A stretch of DNA of 64,000 bases. It comes from Autumnicola musiva. GTDB taxonomy: Bacteria > Bacteroidota > Bacteroidia > Flavobacteriales > Flavobacteriaceae. A program made the translations under genes and the position numbers. The notes under the pieces are model-generated. The model searched no databases. It had not been told where the DNA came from and saw only the letters and a program-made list of their open reading frames with translations. Location: the NCBI RefSeq assembly GCF_031846585.1, contig NZ_JAVRHK010000004.1, positions 186,001 through 250,000 of the forward strand, in the 5' to 3' direction. Shown piece after piece: positions 7,747 to 17,017 of this stretch; the stretch's first letter is position 1; each line of letters begins with the position of its first letter.

Positions 7747-10147
7747 TTTACAGGATTATTACCCGATAATTGACCAACAGGACCATCTGATCTTTCTGGC
7801 CAACGGAAATATTTCTTTGGGTTACGAGCTTAAGCTTCCCGAGATCTTTTCCCTTTCAGAAAAAGCTTATGAAAAATTGCACAGCAATTGGTTTCAGGCC
7901 CTAAAATCGCTTCCTGCGAGTAGTGTTGTCCATAAGCAGGATATCTATCTTAAAAAGGAATTCGAATCAAAGGGGTTAACGGGGGATACCTTTCTCTCAA
8001 AAGCAACCAAAAAGCATTTTCAGGGCAGAGCATTATTAGAGCATCAAAGCTATATATTTTTTACCTGGCCATTTCACAAATCTTTTTCCCGTCCCCAGAG
8101 GGCCAATCCATTTGTAAAAGTTCCAAAAAAGCTACCCGCTAAAATGAATAATGAAACCCGGCAATTTATGGCAGCGGTAAGCGATTCTGTTGGCTATTTG
8201 AATAATACCGCCAACATAAGCCTAAAGCCAATTTCAAAAGAAAAGGCCATTACCCTTACTACCCAGTATTTCAATGGCTTTTGTGCAGGCAGTGACACCG
8301 ATATAAGATTAAAAGACGGAGAGCTTCGCATAGGTAGCCAAAGGTTTGGGATCCTAGCCATAAACCACGAATCCTGTTTTGGCCAGGGCGTACAAACCAG
8401 CAAACCACATTCCTGCTTTACTTCAGATGAGATCAGTTTTCATAAAGGCTTTTTGGATGATTTTGGTTTGGAATTATATGAAGATCATATTGTCAACCAG
8501 GTGTTGTTTTTGGATGAGCGTTCCCGTTGGATCGCCATCTTAAATAAAAAACGGGAAGAGCTTTTAAAGAGTGTAAATTTTGGTATTCAAAATAAGATCT
8601 TTCTATCACAGATCGAGGAAACCCTCGAGACTATTGGTAAAGACGAGCAGTCCCGAATTGTAAGAGGACAGGTAAACATCTTATTTTCCGGTAAAGATCA
8701 AAAAGAACTAAGCCGGATAAGTTCCGGGATCAAAAGTGGTTTTAAGGAATTGGATATAAAACCTTATGAACCGGCCGGATCTTTATTATACCAGTATTTT
8801 TTAAATAGTTATTTCGGACATAGTCCGGCATTTTCTAATGAGGATCTCTATGTAACCGATCTCAAGCACGCTTTATGTTTATGGATCAATAATACCGGCT
8901 ATCGCAGTGACGGGGAAGGTGTCCTCTTTAATGAGCGCTTATTTAATACCCCGGTACTTAAGGATGTTTGGGATAGTGATAAAAAACGAATCAAAGCCAG
9001 GAATTTTGCCATTTTCGCTCCAACGGGGGAAGGAAAATCTTTTCTGGCCAATAACATTTTACGTCAGTTTTTTGAAGGAGGTACCCGTTTGGTTATCATC
9101 GACCTTGGTGGATCCTATTCGAAATTCGCAAAACTCTACCCGAAGGATCATATCATCCTGCGTTATGAGCATGGAAAGAACTTAGGGATCAATCCTTTTT
9201 ATATAGCAAAACCAGATGACCTGAGCCCGGAGCGGATTGAAGACCTGTGTGGTTTTTTGATGGAGCTCTATGCTTCGGGACTCAAGGTCGCCAAAGAGGG
9301 GCAAGTGGCTCTAAAAAAGATGCTGCGGTTTTATTATGAGCAGGAATCTGGCCCATATTCATTAGAAGGATTTTACCGGTTTGTGGCTACAAACCAGGAA
9401 ACTTTTGAGTCCAGCCTTGGCATTGGTAAAGATTACTTTGATGCTGTTCAGTTCCTACATATCATGTCAGAATATGTCGGCAGCGGGATGTATGGGTTCC
9501 TATTTGAGTCCAGGGAAGACCAGGCCTATAAATTGGAGGACAAACGTCTGATCATCTTTGAACTTGATGAAGTAAGGGACAACAGGGAAATTCTTTCGGT
9601 GATGCTTAAACTGATCAAATCGGCGGTACAACGTACGATTTGGAAAAATCCTGGAGAACGGGGCATTATTCTTTTCGACGAGTTTGCCAAGCAACTTAAG
9701 TTCGACAATGTTTTGGAAAGCGTGGAATTCTATTATCAGGCTATTCGCAAGCAGGAGGGAGCTATAGGAATTATCTTACAGTCGATAAATCAACTTCCGG
9801 AAAATGCTACGGCAGCCAGTATTCTTGAAAATACCCAGGTTATTTATAGCCTTCATAATGAAAAGGGATATAAGGATCTTGTTCGCAGGCTTAACCTTAG
9901 TGCCCACGATTTGAACCAGCTACATTCCATCCGTAACGATTTAAAAGGCAAGCGCAAGTATACTGAGATCTTTATCAAGATTGGGAGAGAGTCCAATATT
10001 TTCAGGTTGGAGGTGCCCCCGGAAGTATACGCTGCCTATCTCACCGATGGAAGGGAGAATCAGGCTATTATGGAAATTTATGAACGGACAAAAAATATGG
10101 AAGTAGCCATCTTGGAATTTTTAACCACTAAAACAGAAAAATCATGA
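7736..10147 (+). CDS. traG: Conjugation ATPase TraG (VirB4 family)
   Basis: 803 residues, close to the usual ~800-830. The N-terminal half is the family's substrate/assembly region. The C-terminal RecA-like domain has Walker A FAPTGEGKSF (Lys434) and Walker B GIILFDEFAKQL near residue 643, followed by a QSINQLPENATAASILENTQ segment typical of VirB4/TraC ATPases. It powers pilus assembly and DNA transfer at the inner membrane. Tightly packed within the tra operon (overlaps at both ends). The stop overlaps the following DUF4141 gene by 4 bases; no separate traH lies between. Confidence 0.93.
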   Translation: MNINLQDYYPIIDQQDHLIFLANGNISLGYELKLPEIFSLSEKAYEKLHSNWFQALKSLPASSVVHKQDIYLKKEFESKGLTGDTFLSKATKKHFQGRALLEHQSYIFFTWPFHKSFSRPQRANPFVKVPKKLPAKMNNETRQFMAAVSDSVGYLNNTANISLKPISKEKAITLTTQYFNGFCAGSDTDIRLKDGELRIGSQRFGILAINHESCFGQGVQTSKPHSCFTSDEISFHKGFLDDFGLELYEDHIVNQVLFLDERSRWIAILNKKREELLKSVNFGIQNKIFLSQIEETLETIGKDEQSRIVRGQVNILFSGKDQKELSRISSGIKSGFKELDIKPYEPAGSLLYQYFLNSYFGHSPAFSNEDLYVTDLKHALCLWINNTGYRSDGEGVLFNERLFNTPVLKDVWDSDKKRIKARNFAIFAPTGEGKSFLANNILRQFFEGGTRLVIIDLGGSYSKFAKLYPKDHIILRYEHGKNLGINPFYIAKPDDLSPERIEDLCGFLMELYASGLKVAKEGQVALKKMLRFYYEQESGPYSLEGFYRFVATNQETFESSLGIGKDYFDAVQFLHIMSEYVGSGMYGFLFESREDQAYKLEDKRLIIFELDEVRDNREILSVMLKLIKSAVQRTIWKNPGERGIILFDEFAKQLKFDNVLESVEFYYQAIRKQEGAIGIILQSINQLPENATAASILENTQVIYSLHNEKGYKDLVRRLNLSAHDLNQLHSIRNDLKGKRKYTEIFIKIGRESNIFRLEVPPEVYAAYLTDGRENQAIMEIYERTKNMEVAILEFLTTKTEKS

Positions 10148-10731
10148 AAAACAGAACGAAGCTTAAAACATTTGCTTTTGCATTGACACTAACATTATTA
10201 TTGCCTGCAGGCGCTGCCTGCCAGGGGATGCCGGTGTATGACAATACCAACTTTTTGGCCCTTGGTCAATCCCTTATCGAATCGGCTAAACAGACCTCGG
10301 AACTTTTGAAGACCGCCCGGTTTTTAAAAGAACAAAAGGAGCGTATAGAAAAGGTAAACGCAGTGATCAAACAACTCAGAACCGTCCGTGAGATCGTGGA
10401 AAATAACCAAAGCTTATACGAAACCGTTAGGAGTGACTTAAGAGCCATCATTTCCTCACCATATATCAGCCCGGAGGAAGTGGACCGTATTAGCGAGTCT
10501 TTTAACAGCCTTATGGAAAATGCCCTGGAGGACCTGGATTTTATGCAGCAATTACTCACTAGTGATATGCTGAATATGGACGATGCACAACGTTTGGAAG
10601 TACTGGAGAGCCAGCGGATGCGATCCCGTGAGGTTATCCGGGAGATCGGTTTAAAAAAACAACGTTACGAGATTCTTATTGAGTTCAGGCGTATCAAGGA
10701 GGAAATTAACCGGCGACAAACTCAATATTAA
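10144..10731 (+). CDS. traI: Conjugative transposon protein TraI (DUF4141, VirB5-like)
   Basis: 195 residues. A signal peptide (hydrophobic core LTLTLLLPAGAA, then Cys) is followed by a largely helical, charged protein with long coiled-coil potential between residues 40 and 195. The start FLALGQSLIESAKQTSELLK matches DUF4141, which resembles VirB5 of type IV systems. It is periplasmic or surface exposed. The ATG overlaps the traG stop (ATGA). In Bacteroidetes elements this gene sits directly before traJ, as here. Confidence 0.82.
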   Translation: MKNRTKLKTFAFALTLTLLLPAGAACQGMPVYDNTNFLALGQSLIESAKQTSELLKTARFLKEQKERIEKVNAVIKQLRTVREIVENNQSLYETVRSDLRAIISSPYISPEEVDRISESFNSLMENALEDLDFMQQLLTSDMLNMDDAQRLEVLESQRMRSREVIREIGLKKQRYEILIEFRRIKEEINRRQTQY

Positions 10732-10736
10732 GAATC

Positions 10737-11561
10737 ATGGATCTGGGTCTGGAATATGTAGATGCGGTATTTACTACCATTAAAGAAACTGAGTTCTCTC
10801 AGTATACCATTACGGGAATGAAGGCACTTGCGGTATTCCTTTTTCTGGTAAATATTATAAAGAAATACCACGAAGGAGCTGTGGCCAGGGACGGATATAC
10901 CTGGGGACTGAGTCCTTCGGAGCTTATCAAAAATTTTATGGTGGTGCTGCTGGTTATTTTTTCCGACCAGATCCTGGGTGTTTTTGATGGTATTCTGGTA
11001 GGTATCGAATCTGATTTTAGGGACACAGCACCAGCTCTTATCCCTTTACAATTGCAGGATATAGAGATAGACCGGGATGTCGGTTTACTTGAGGCCGGGA
11101 GCAAAGCTTTAAGTTTGCTCTTTGAATACCTAGTGACCCCGTTTTATGCCTTAAAAATGATCGCCTTTATTTTAGGCTTATTTCTCTGGATTATGGACCT
11201 GTTTATTTATCCATTATTTCTGGCGGAACGTTTTTTTATCCTGGGCCTGATGCAGGTATTTTTTCCACTGGTGATCAGTTTATCCGTTTTCGAGAAATTT
11301 CGGGAGATGGGCTATCGCTTTTTCAAGCTTTATGCGGCGGTGTATATGATCGTGCCCGCTTTCTTTTTGGTCAATATATTTATCAATCAACTCTACCAGG
11401 CGATCAATACTGAATTCTGGCCTGGTCTAATAGGCAGTAATGGGGAAGATAGCATCCTGTCCCCGGTCATCCAGTTGGGCTCGGTAGCCTTTATCGTATT
11501 ATTAAAATTCAAGCTCTACCACAGAGCTATTAGTTTCACGTTTCGAATATTTTCCACTTAA
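10737..11561 (+). CDS. traJ: Conjugative transposon protein TraJ (VirB6-like)
   Basis: 274 residues with at least six predicted membrane segments, including ALAVFLFLVNIIKKY, FMVVLLVIFSDQIL, MIAFILGLFLWIMDLFIYPL and a long one around MIVPAFFLVNIFI. The polytopic layout and the position between TraI and TraK identify it as TraJ, the inner-membrane channel protein comparable to VirB6. It is somewhat shorter than the ~330 residues of CTnDOT TraJ, with no sign of truncation: start and stop sit cleanly 5 and 11 bases from the neighbours. Confidence 0.85.
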   Translation: MDLGLEYVDAVFTTIKETEFSQYTITGMKALAVFLFLVNIIKKYHEGAVARDGYTWGLSPSELIKNFMVVLLVIFSDQILGVFDGILVGIESDFRDTAPALIPLQLQDIEIDRDVGLLEAGSKALSLLFEYLVTPFYALKMIAFILGLFLWIMDLFIYPLFLAERFFILGLMQVFFPLVISLSVFEKFREMGYRFFKLYAAVYMIVPAFFLVNIFINQLYQAINTEFWPGLIGSNGEDSILSPVIQLGSVAFIVLLKFKLYHRAISFTFRIFST

Positions 11562-11572
11562 ATCCTATTTTT

Positions 11573-12187
11573 ATGAAAACACCTTATACCCATATTTACA
11601 AAGTTCTGCGGCTCAACCGGTTTATAGTACTTAGTGTATTGCTTATGGCTTTTTGCAGTAGTATGATCTCCCTGTATCAGGTTCGTCAGGTACAGCAGGA
11701 TTTTTTGAATAAAGCTTTTGCCATTAGTCCTGATGGAGGGGTGCTTCCTTTGGAACTGGTGAGTCAAAAAGACCAGATAGGGGTGGAGGTCAAATCTCAT
11801 TTAGATCAATTCCACCGGTATTTCTATGGTCTCAATACCAGTAATTATAAAGAAAACATCGCAAAAGCCCTGTGGCTTGGTAACAGTTCTGTAGATCAGG
11901 TGTATCGTCAGAAAAAGGTGGATGGGGTTTATAATCGTTTATTGCAGTATTCGCTGGTACAAAGAGTTACTAAAATTGAATCTACGGTGAACCTAGAACA
12001 AGCGCCATATAAATTTGAAGTGACTACCTGGTTTGAAATCAACCGGGGGAGTTCTACGGAAAAATATAAGTTGGTTACCAGTGGAGAGCTTCTAAGGGTA
12101 GACCGTAGTTTTCCGAATAATCCGCACGGGCTGCTGATCACTAATTTTTTTGAGAACCAATTAATAAAACAACCTGATGAACATTGA
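11573..12187 (+). CDS. traK: Conjugative transposon protein TraK (VirB8-like)
   Basis: 204 residues. One N-terminal membrane anchor (residues ~17-36, FIVLSVLLMAFCSSMISLYQ) precedes a periplasmic domain containing 'DQFHRYFYGLNTSNYKENI', the typical TraK/VirB8-like pattern 'FH-FFF-L-P-D--I'. It bridges the inner-membrane complex and outer channel. Its stop overlaps the start of traM by 11 bases. In CTnDOT a small traL lies between traK and traM; here there is no room for one. Confidence 0.87.
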   Translation: MKTPYTHIYKVLRLNRFIVLSVLLMAFCSSMISLYQVRQVQQDFLNKAFAISPDGGVLPLELVSQKDQIGVEVKSHLDQFHRYFYGLNTSNYKENIAKALWLGNSSVDQVYRQKKVDGVYNRLLQYSLVQRVTKIESTVNLEQAPYKFEVTTWFEINRGSSTEKYKLVTSGELLRVDRSFPNNPHGLLITNFFENQLIKQPDEH

Positions 12188-13094
12188 TAGAAAAAAAGCA
12201 GTATTTGTAGGGGTAGTGGTATTACTAATCTGCTTTATTGTGGCTTACGGCTTTTGGGGGATGGAGACTAATGAGAAGCTAGGAGACGAGAAAATCAGCA
12301 ACCCAGGGATACCTGAATTAAGTGGGGAGTCTGAGGAGTATCAAAGTCGTCTGGAAGCTGTGGAGGGACTTCGCGAGGAGCGTGACCGGGTTCCGCCAAG
12401 TTTATATCCTGATAAGAACTTAGAGAGTTCTGGTGAATATGATCCTTATCTGGAGGAAGAGGAAAAAAACAGGTTAATGGATAGTATTTTAAAAAGTGGT
12501 CCCGAGCCTGACGAGTATTATTTTGAACCTGAAGCCACCCCAGTAAAGGAAAAAGATACAACAGGTATTAGCCTTGTCAATAAATCAACTAATCCACCTG
12601 ATCATATTCCCGGCCAGGGACACCTGGAATTTTTCTTTGTTTCAAAAGCCCAGGAAAGCCAGCCCCTTGAGAAAAGTCCTGAGAGTTTTCGGGTTAGTGT
12701 AAACGGAGACCAAATCATACGAAAGGACGAGCGTTTAGAACTTAGAATCATTGACCCAATAAAGATAGGAAAAGACAGCCTTGCTTCAAATAGCCTTATT
12801 TATGCCAGAGCTGGATTTAGAGCCAATCGTTTATTACTTGAAATTACAGGAAATTTCATTCCGGGAGGGAAATTGGTTGCCTATGATCTCACTGATGGCC
12901 TGGAAGGAATTTATATAGAAAACTCCTTTAGGAGTCAGGTAACCACTGAGGTACTGGATGATGTTATCCAGGATATCAATATTTCGGGGGTTCCCCAGCT
13001 ACGGGGATTGAAAAGTATTTTTCAGCGGAATAACCGCAATGTAAAAGTCAAAGTTTTGCATCAACATCAATTAATTTTAAAACCGGCATTATGA
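12177..13094 (+). CDS. traM: Conjugative transposon protein TraM (VirB10-like)
   Basis: 305 residues. A membrane helix at ~8-27 is followed by a charged, probably extended linker (30-150) and a C-terminal domain from ~155. That domain has RLELRIIDPIKIGKDSLASN, SLIYARAGFRANRLLLEI and AYDLTDGLEGIYIENSF, the hallmark of the conjugative-transposon TraM domain. It spans the periplasm like VirB10. It is clearly shorter than CTnDOT TraM (~450 residues), mainly in the linker. Overlaps traK upstream and traN by 4 bases downstream. Confidence 0.87.
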   Translation: MNIDRKKAVFVGVVVLLICFIVAYGFWGMETNEKLGDEKISNPGIPELSGESEEYQSRLEAVEGLREERDRVPPSLYPDKNLESSGEYDPYLEEEEKNRLMDSILKSGPEPDEYYFEPEATPVKEKDTTGISLVNKSTNPPDHIPGQGHLEFFFVSKAQESQPLEKSPESFRVSVNGDQIIRKDERLELRIIDPIKIGKDSLASNSLIYARAGFRANRLLLEITGNFIPGGKLVAYDLTDGLEGIYIENSFRSQVTTEVLDDVIQDINISGVPQLRGLKSIFQRNNRNVKVKVLHQHQLILKPAL

Positions 13095-13885
13095 AAAATC
13101 CAGTACTATTATATTTATTGTCAATGCTACCCGGGCTACTCATTGCCCAATCGAAAATAATATACTGTAATGATTTTCAAAATACGGTAGTCTTAAGCCC
13201 TGAACCTATTGTTCAGGCCGTTACGGGTTCAGATCATTTTGTTTTTACCTATGACAAAACAAAACCCGATATTTTGGGCTTGCTACAGGGGAGCCCCGGG
13301 CAGCAGAGTAATTTGATTTTAAGAACATCGGGCGGGGATATTTATACCTATACCTTAAAATACCGTGATAGTCTAAGCGATTATTCCTTTCAAATAAAGA
13401 GAGAAGACAGGATCAGATTAAGGGATTCAATTATTACAGATTCTAAACCGGTTCCTAAAAAAATAATAGAAGTCAGGGATAGAAAGGAAACATATTATCA
13501 GAAACTATCAGCTTATTTCGCTTCGAAGGCTAAAAAGCGCTTAGCCGTAAAACGAAAAGCAGGGATGCGCATAGAGGTATTAGCAGTGCATCATCATCGG
13601 GATGAAGTATTTATTACTTACCGAATAAAAAACCGGTCCAGGATCAGTTTCGAGATTGGGGATTTAGCCCTTTTTAAAGTACAGGGAAAAAAAGCAAGAA
13701 GGAGTTCCTTTCAGAAAATTCGATTAGAACCAGTTTACAGGGAAGAAGTTCCTAAAGCGGTAGCGGTCGGTGAGGAGCGGAAGTTTAGCGTTGTTTATTC
13801 AAAATTCAGTTTAGGAGAACATCAGGGACTTCATTTGGAATTAAATGAAGCGCGCGGATCAAGGTTTTTTAAGTTATTTTTCTAA
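13091..13885 (+). CDS. traN: Conjugative transposon protein TraN (DUF4138, VirB9-like)
   Basis: 264 residues with a signal peptide ending near LLIAQ. The N-terminal beta domain contains 'VLSPEPIVQAVTGSDHFVFTY' in two overlapping parts and 'NLILRTSGGDIYTYTLKYRD', matching DUF4138/TraN. This is the outer-membrane channel component comparable to VirB9. The C-terminal half (VLAVHHHRDEVFITYRIKNR) is a second beta-sandwich. ATG overlaps the traM stop. It is the last confidently named gene of the transfer operon; no traO, traP or traQ follows. Confidence 0.87.
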   Translation: MKNPVLLYLLSMLPGLLIAQSKIIYCNDFQNTVVLSPEPIVQAVTGSDHFVFTYDKTKPDILGLLQGSPGQQSNLILRTSGGDIYTYTLKYRDSLSDYSFQIKREDRIRLRDSIITDSKPVPKKIIEVRDRKETYYQKLSAYFASKAKKRLAVKRKAGMRIEVLAVHHHRDEVFITYRIKNRSRISFEIGDLALFKVQGKKARRSSFQKIRLEPVYREEVPKAVAVGEERKFSVVYSKFSLGEHQGLHLELNEARGSRFFKLFF

Positions 13886-13911
13886 CTTGGAATAATTAAT
13901 AATCTCTTATT

Positions 13912-14311
13912 GTGAAAAGAAACAGACTTCTGGTTCCTATTCTTTGGGTAATAGCCCTCGCATTATTAGGAGCGCTACTTAGCAACTTTTTTCATCAGGA
14001 AGAACCGATCGATTTACGGAACCAAAGTCTCCATGGAAAAATAAATAAATCTTCCTTACATAGAGGGTTTATTAAAGTGAATGATAACATTTGGATTTCC
14101 CAAAATACTCCTGAAGTTTCGGTAGTAGACGGGCAAAAGACCGGCCGTCTGATCGACGAGATTTATCCCCCTTACCGGTTAAAAAAGCAGGCAGGTGATT
14201 CCATCATTCTTGGAAAAAGATGAGGATAGCCTTTACTTTAGGGTATTAGGTGAGGATAGTATTAATGATCCGACTTTTTCACAACTATACAGGCGTTGGT
14301 TTAAACATTAA
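13912..14311 (+). pseudogene. Small membrane protein after traN, probably frameshifted
   Basis: A GTG start at 13912 gives 103 residues with one N-terminal membrane helix (LLVPILWVIALALLGALLS) and a polar remainder ending ILGKR at 14223. Just beyond, another frame reads without a stop through FLEKDEDSLYFRVLGEDS to a TAA at 14309-14311. That is a natural-looking continuation and suggests a one-base indel near 14200. If repaired, the protein would be ~130 residues. The family is not recognised. Position suggests a minor transfer-apparatus or exclusion protein. The 103-residue form could also be functional. Confidence 0.5.
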
Positions 14312-14380
14312 AAAAGGATAATCGAATAACTTATTAAAGCACACCTAATGAGTATCCAACTCGTTGATTAGATTCTGTAG

Positions 14381-14411
14381 AATTAGTTTCATAGTAAGTT
14401 ACAAACTAATT
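14381..14411. terminator. Hairpin between convergent tra operon and mob operon
   Basis: AATTAGTTT (14381-14389) pairs with AAACTAATT (14403-14411), extended by GTAGAA/TTCTAC sequence outside. It lies between two converging transcription units and ends near the coupling-protein stop. A weak AT-rich stem, so a tentative bidirectional terminator. Confidence 0.4.
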
Positions 14412-14419
14412 TTCTACGG

Positions 14420-15994
14420 CTAATTTTTTGTAGCATTCAAAAGCTCTTCCACCTCGGTATAAATACTAGCAAATCGGGCATCCAATTCATCTTTGGAAAA
14501 ATGTTTAAATTTTCCGGGCAGTGCCTTTTGAATTTTCGGATATTTAAACCGGACTTTCTTCTCCTTTCCATCCGCATATGCGACAAATTCCCCGGGTTTA
14601 AGTCTAAAGAAAAGGTCTGCCCGTAGTTTGGAAACTTCTCTCTTGGTTTTAGTTATCCGGGTATCAAAGTTGAGGCCTTCCCCTTTACTGATACTGACGG
14701 TATCGCGTTTAACCAGTTCAAAAAATTTCTCATAATAGGCAGCGGTTACCGGGTCGTTGACTTTGCCGAAGAACTGGTAGGAAAGGTTCGCCAGGATTGC
14801 TTTGCTTGCTTTCTCACCATAGAGTAGATCATTTTGCACTTTATCCTGGAGGATATACAGGGTAGCGATATCATAACTTCTCAGGGTGGCCGGTATTCGG
14901 TGCATATGCAGGAGACGGATGGTTGGAGCTTCTTCCATTAAGATGAAGGCACTTTTTCGATCTCTGACGCTCATCTGTTTGATGACGGTATGCAGTATCA
15001 TGGCGATTACCGGGGAATAAGCCGATTCGTTTTTCGGGTTATTCACAATAGTTACCACAGCTGGATTTTTCGGGTTATTTAGATCCAGGGAGATGTCGTG
15101 ACCGGAGAGGCAAAAGAATATTTTTCGGGTGGTAATCTTTTTAAAAGCATTGGCAAGGGTACTTTTTACCGCAGCCGTTTGCCGCTCCGAATCAATTCCA
15201 CTAATAAAAGCATCAGCCATAGCCCTGGAAGTGATATCCGAACTTAAAAATTCAATGAGCTGATCACTATTCATTCTTTGATAAAGTGCTATAAGATGGG
15301 GTAGGGTACAAAGTTTGGGGTGATGGGTTTTAAGGTTCCAGATCATTCCACATATGATTCCTTCAACGGCATCATTAAAGAAGCGGGTAGTACCACTGGC
15401 ATATTGCTCTTTTTGTTCCAGCAGGTTTTCCATGAGTACCCGGGCAATTTCATTAACACTCTCCTCATCGGGAAGGTACTGGGGTGCGATGGGGTTTACT
15501 TTGTGGTATACAGGATCAAAGGAGATAATCTTGAATGGGAGATCGGAATTTTTGAAAAGAGGATAGGCTAATTCTGTAAGTTCAAAATTCTTGTAGTCGT
15601 GAATAATCCCGCAGAAATTATTCCGGGACAAATGTTTTAAAAAATTATAGACCACACTTTCGGTCTTTCCACTTCCGGCGGCGCCGGTTATCGAAACTCC
15701 CCGTTTAAGATTTTGGATAGAGAAGCTACCTGAGTCCAGCGCAAATTTTACACGGTATTTTGAAGCAATGGTGTTATTGGATTCGAAACCATAAATAAGC
15801 AGGAGGATAAATATCAGGGGAAGGCTGGCGCACATGATAATGATATAGCCTGCCTTGGGATATACCATAAACAGTGCATAATTAGAAACGACTAAAATGC
15901 CGAAGCACTGATTAAAGCTTAACTGCTTGAGGCGGTTTAAAAGTGCGAATCCACCGGCGATTATAGCATAGGCAATAAGGAAATAAAGTATCAT
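14420..15994 (-). CDS. Type IV coupling protein (VirD4/TraG-like, MobC equivalent)
   Basis: 524 residues. Three or so N-terminal membrane helices (residues 1-70) precede a P-loop ATPase domain. Walker A is GAAGSGKT at 104-111, a later segment carries Walker B FILMEEAP, and SGTTRFFNDAVEGI plus TLYILQDKVQND are coupling-protein-like. It delivers the relaxase-DNA complex to the transfer channel. It is shorter than the ~670-residue CTnDOT MobC. It is the last gene of the minus-strand mob operon, 12 bases after the relaxase-like gene. Confidence 0.85.
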   Translation of the reverse strand: MILYFLIAYAIIAGGFALLNRLKQLSFNQCFGILVVSNYALFMVYPKAGYIIIMCASLPLIFILLLIYGFESNNTIASKYRVKFALDSGSFSIQNLKRGVSITGAAGSGKTESVVYNFLKHLSRNNFCGIIHDYKNFELTELAYPLFKNSDLPFKIISFDPVYHKVNPIAPQYLPDEESVNEIARVLMENLLEQKEQYASGTTRFFNDAVEGIICGMIWNLKTHHPKLCTLPHLIALYQRMNSDQLIEFLSSDITSRAMADAFISGIDSERQTAAVKSTLANAFKKITTRKIFFCLSGHDISLDLNNPKNPAVVTIVNNPKNESAYSPVIAMILHTVIKQMSVRDRKSAFILMEEAPTIRLLHMHRIPATLRSYDIATLYILQDKVQNDLLYGEKASKAILANLSYQFFGKVNDPVTAAYYEKFFELVKRDTVSISKGEGLNFDTRITKTKREVSKLRADLFFRLKPGEFVAYADGKEKKVRFKYPKIQKALPGKFKHFSKDELDARFASIYTEVEELLNATKN

Positions 15995-16006
15995 ATGTTT
16001 ATAGAT

Positions 16007-17017
16007 TTAATAACCGATAGAGCTGGATTTCAAACCGAGTTCTATAGCTTTTTGAAACTGTTTTACGGCAAACCGGATCCGGGCATCCGGAATTTTAGAA
16101 ACCCCGGTATTTAGTATTCCCATCGCCACTTTCCGCTCGTTGGTTGGCAGCTTGAGAATCATGGAATAGTACTTTTGCGGTGATTGCAGGTATGTTTTTC
16201 GGGCGTTGTATTGTTCTACAAAATTCCGTTTATAATTAAATTTTTGATCGAAAGTTTTCTCTGCCTTCTCAAAGAAGCGATCCCTGTCAAAACCCCGCTT
16301 TACGATCTTTCCGTGTAGGGACACTTCGGAAGCTTTATACTTACTTCCCGGAGAAAGGCTAACAGTATTGGATTGATCTTTTCGGCTCACAATAAGGTGG
16401 AGGTGGGTTTGATTCCCCTGTTTAGGCGTTCCTTCATCAATGAGTTTCCCTTCAATTTTATGAGGAGCTTCCCTTTGTAAGCTCAATATTTCTTTTCTAA
16501 TATTAAGGGGGTGGCCGAGAATTTCACCGCGTTGCACTTTTCGGAGCTCATTCTTTAATTGCGCTATCTTATTGTTATAAGGGGCATTTTCCCGGACTTC
16601 TTTATCACGTTCTTTGAAAGTTCGGGAGAATTCAATTTTTGCATAATATTTTATATCGGAAACCTGAACGGGTCTGCCATTAATTTCCCGGTTAAAGGAA
16701 GCGGCATAATCCTTCATCACTTCCCTGGTGTATACTTTTAGTTTTTCCGGGTCATTTTTGATGTGTTGCAATTCCTTTTGGGAGGGATTAATGGTCAGGG
16801 AATAGTATCGGGGTTCGGTAGTCTTAAGCTTTGCAGTATTCCCATCGATTTCTTTGATGACCTGATCACGGGTAATTTTCTCCTGGGTTTGATTAAAAAA
16901 GTATTCTTGTGCCTCTGGCAGGCGGTCCGTATTTTCCTTTTCCAGGTAGTCTACAAAATCGGCTACGCTACTGGAGAAGGCAGGTCCAATTTTCTGAGGG
17001 CTAATCGTGATATACAT
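16007..17017 (-). CDS. Relaxase-like mobilization protein (DUF5712/BtgB-type)
   Basis: 336 residues. The core motif is HLHLIVSRKD with His205 and His207, preceded by GTPKQGNQT; this HxH is the metal-binding pattern of HUH relaxases. Upstream, RYYSLTINPSQKEL and the basic helix region around 150-190 fit the DUF5712/BtgB mobilization family of Bacteroidetes elements. A nucleophilic Tyr cannot be assigned with certainty; Tyr71 and Tyr72 are candidates. It overlaps the BfmA/BtgA gene by 17 bases and precedes the coupling protein, forming a three-gene mob operon. The nick site is probably upstream of BfmA/BtgA. Confidence 0.78.
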   Translation of the reverse strand: MYITISPQKIGPAFSSSVADFVDYLEKENTDRLPEAQEYFFNQTQEKITRDQVIKEIDGNTAKLKTTEPRYYSLTINPSQKELQHIKNDPEKLKVYTREVMKDYAASFNREINGRPVQVSDIKYYAKIEFSRTFKERDKEVRENAPYNNKIAQLKNELRKVQRGEILGHPLNIRKEILSLQREAPHKIEGKLIDEGTPKQGNQTHLHLIVSRKDQSNTVSLSPGSKYKASEVSLHGKIVKRGFDRDRFFEKAEKTFDQKFNYKRNFVEQYNARKTYLQSPQKYYSMILKLPTNERKVAMGILNTGVSKIPDARIRFAVKQFQKAIELGLKSSSIGY

